A stretch of 56,591 bases of DNA from Sphingobacterium siyangense (GTDB taxonomy: Bacteria > Bacteroidota > Bacteroidia > Sphingobacteriales > Sphingobacteriaceae): NCBI RefSeq assembly GCF_007830445.1, contig NZ_VLKR01000036.1, positions 1 to 56,591 on the forward strand, given 5' to 3'. The stretch's first letter is position 1. Each line of letters begins with the position of its first letter. Positions 54,881 to 56,591 of the stretch are shown one piece after another. The notes below the pieces were generated by a model that worked only from the letters and a program-made list of their open reading frames with translations, was not told the DNA's origin and made no database searches. A program made the position numbers and the translations under genes.

Positions 54881-54903
54881 GGTTCTTCCCCACTTTTGGT
54901 GGT
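54881..54903 (+). repeat. Left terminal inverted repeat of the IS
   Basis: Starts GGTTCTTCCCC and ends TTTTGGTGGT; exact inverse of 56569-56591. Confidence 0.95.
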
Positions 54904-54943
54904 AATACCATCATATTTGTCTTCAATTAGCGTTCATATTTTA

Positions 54944-56569
54944 ATGAATGCATCAAAACTTGTTTTTTCGGACGATGGTGATAACTTCAGGATTATATCA
55001 GTAGATAACCAGCAAGATGTACTGGTAGTTTATGTGCAGAGTACTACCCAAAGTGCTGTCTGCCCAAACTGCTGCATCACTTCGAAAAGAATCCACAGCT
55101 ATTACACCCGCAAGATCACAGACCTTCCTGTCTTCGGTAAAACTTCCAGAATTATTCTTCGCTCTCGTAAATTTTATTGTCATCAAGACGAATGTCCGTT
55201 CAAAATATTCACCGAGAGGTTCGAGAGTCATTTCAGGCCATATAAACGGAGGACTGAGCGTCTGGAAAGTAAGATCAGACAACTTGGGCTTCTTGCCGGA
55301 GGAAGGCCTGCTCAGCGGATTTGTACCATATTGTCGATACCCACGAGCGATACGACTATACTACGGTTGATTGAAAAATGCGATTTTTCACCAGCAAAAG
55401 GTGTAACCGCCATTGGCGTAGACGATTGGGCTTACAAAAAAAGGAAAAGTTACGGTAGTATTTTGGTCAATCTCCACACAGGGAAAGTGATAGATCTATT
55501 ACCAGACCGTGAACAGGAGACATTGCGTAAATGGCTACAGGAACGTCCAGAGATTGAAGTAATGAGCCGGGATAGATACAGTAACTATCGAAAAGCTATT
55601 ACTTTGGGTGCTCCCCAATCTATCCAGGTCACCGATCGTTGGCACTTGTTGAAAAATTTAAGTGAGGCGGTACAGAAAGTTTTGATCAGGCATTACAGCA
55701 AAGCCACAGCTTTGTTGGCCAATAAGCAGTTGCGGGTTGACGATCAACAAATAGCTGAAAATCAAAGCACACTATCTGAAAACAGAAGCTCTCCGGATTC
55801 AGCTCATGGCGGGATCCGCTTAAAGCGGTTTGAGCAACTGAAGGAATTACAGAAAAAAGGATATTCCATACGTGCCATGGCACGGCATCTGTGCATGCAC
55901 AGACAAACCGTCAAAAACTATCTGGACATGGAGACCTTGCCCCGGAAATCTCAATGCAAGATTAATCCGCTTGAAAAATTCTTTACGCATATAAAAAAGC
56001 GTATGGAGGAAGAGCCGAGCATATTGATCACCACATTGTGGCAGGAGCTCAGAACCCAAGGATATAAAGGAGCCTATTCAACTTTCTCAGAAGGCTTGAA
56101 ATTCTATGGGATCCGAGTGGGCAAAAAAGCTGGGTTCACTAAAGAATTACCGAATCATGGTGCAGCAACTTTTAAAACATCATCAGCGGCGATATGGTTT
56201 CTGTCAGATCAACAAAATCTGTGGGATGACCAACGGAATATCATCCGCGAATTATGCAAATCCTCCAAAGAGCTGAATAAGACTTTTATCCTAGTGCAAT
56301 CCTTCCGTAAAATAATGGCTGAGAAGTCGGGCGATACAAAATTGAGGGAGTGGATCGAGAAATCAAGCACCTCGGGACTAAAAGAAATAGCATCATTCGC
56401 AAAAGGACTGCTCGCCGATTGCCCCGCTGTTGAAAATGCGCTCACCTTACCATGGAGTAATGGTCCCGTGGAAGGAAACGTGAACCGACTGAAAATGATT
56501 AAGAGGCAGATGTATGGTAGAGCGGGGTTTGACTTATTGAGGAAACGTGTAGTATACGCTCCGTCTTGA
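54944..56569 (+). CDS. ISL3-family transposase
   Basis: 541 residues from ATG 54944 (MNASKLVFSDDG). The N-terminal zinc-binding part has CPNC at 40-43 and a second pair in FYCHQDECPF; then helix-turn-helix segments and the DDE catalytic core: GVDDWAYKKRKSYG (first Asp), SRDRYSNY (second Asp) and SNGPVEGNVNRLKMIKRQMYGRAGF (catalytic Glu in PVEG). A second helix-turn-helix (YSIRAMARHLCMHRQTVKNYL) is inserted between the second and third acidic residues, as in longer ISL3 enzymes. The gene appears intact, so the element may be active. The stop overlaps the right inverted repeat. Confidence 0.95.
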   Translation: MNASKLVFSDDGDNFRIISVDNQQDVLVVYVQSTTQSAVCPNCCITSKRIHSYYTRKITDLPVFGKTSRIILRSRKFYCHQDECPFKIFTERFESHFRPYKRRTERLESKIRQLGLLAGGRPAQRICTILSIPTSDTTILRLIEKCDFSPAKGVTAIGVDDWAYKKRKSYGSILVNLHTGKVIDLLPDREQETLRKWLQERPEIEVMSRDRYSNYRKAITLGAPQSIQVTDRWHLLKNLSEAVQKVLIRHYSKATALLANKQLRVDDQQIAENQSTLSENRSSPDSAHGGIRLKRFEQLKELQKKGYSIRAMARHLCMHRQTVKNYLDMETLPRKSQCKINPLEKFFTHIKKRMEEEPSILITTLWQELRTQGYKGAYSTFSEGLKFYGIRVGKKAGFTKELPNHGAATFKTSSAAIWFLSDQQNLWDDQRNIIRELCKSSKELNKTFILVQSFRKIMAEKSGDTKLREWIEKSSTSGLKEIASFAKGLLADCPAVENALTLPWSNGPVEGNVNRLKMIKRQMYGRAGFDLLRKRVVYAPS

Positions 56570-56591
56570 CCACCAAAAGTGGGGAAGAACC
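56569..56591 (-). repeat. Right terminal inverted repeat of the IS
   Basis: Inverse copy of 54881-54903, ending GGGGAAGAACC at the window edge. The transposase stop codon uses its first base. Confidence 0.95.

Larger units (their letters stand above)
54881..56591 (+). mobile_element. Complete ISL3-family insertion sequence
   Basis: A 1711-bp element bounded by perfect 23-bp terminal inverted repeats and encoding one transposase. It is inserted in the AAA+ ATPase gene. The right repeat ends on the last base of the window. ISL3 elements usually make 8-bp target duplications; the left flank is AGCAAGCT, so the same 8 bp should follow just outside. Confidence 0.92.

Overview
The window reads as a chromosomal segment of a Bacteroidota bacterium, most likely Sphingobacteriaceae (Sphingobacterium or a close relative; this assignment is inference). 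The support is: several starts preceded by the Bacteroidota promoter signature (TTG near -33 and TAnnTTTG near -7), a DUF4270 lipoprotein, a DUF4407 protein, SusC-like outer-membrane barrels with a carboxypeptidase-like N-terminal domain, an SDR-type threonine dehydrogenase, and secreted proteins with Gln directly after the signal peptidase I site. Most of the window is ordinary core genome. The last 3.4 kb is accessory.

Layout. 1-2.5 kb (minus): a partial repeat protein running off the left edge, then yebC and tdh in one operon. 3-6.6 kb: asd, an exported DUF1684-peptide deformylase fusion, ruvX, ybeY. 6.7-13 kb: ndk, ispH, hemH with a membrane metallophosphoesterase, galT-galK. 13-25 kb: a Cys/Met-metabolism PLP enzyme, mfd, a two-gene unit with an unannotated 43-aa membrane protein, a SerB-like phosphatase fused to a reduced SerA-like tail, an SDR, an arginase-fold protein lacking metal ligands, rmuC, DUF4407. 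25-32 kb: M3 peptidase lipoprotein, a small CxxC protein, a truncated UDP-glucose dehydrogenase remnant, dnaG, yraN, glutaminyl cyclotransferase. 32-41 kb: kelch and DUF4270 lipoproteins, a histidine kinase/response regulator pair facing a large outer-membrane barrel, a TetR regulator. 41-47 kb: an 11-bp periodic dyad array, a GH3 enzyme, a GHL10 hydrolase, L-serine dehydratase, a YycJ-type metallo-hydrolase.

47.2-53.1 kb: a probable iron/siderophore uptake operon (DUF4198 protein, TonB-dependent siderophore receptor, two small membrane proteins, PepSY membrane protein). A good promoter match lies about 285 nt upstream of its first start, and the predicted leader contains three back-to-back hairpins, two with the identical hexaloop CGGCAA. 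This is the best candidate for an undescribed regulatory RNA.

53.1-56.6 kb: degenerate 10/11-bp repeats, an unrecognised 260-aa protein, two tandem 32-bp palindromic repeats upstream of an AAA+ ATPase gene, and a complete ISL3-family insertion sequence that interrupts that ATPase and whose right inverted repeat ends at the last base of the window.

The two most unusual proteins are the exported deformylase fusion and the SerB/SerA chimera. No tRNA, rRNA or CRISPR array was seen. No homology search or folding software was run; family calls come from motifs recognised by eye.
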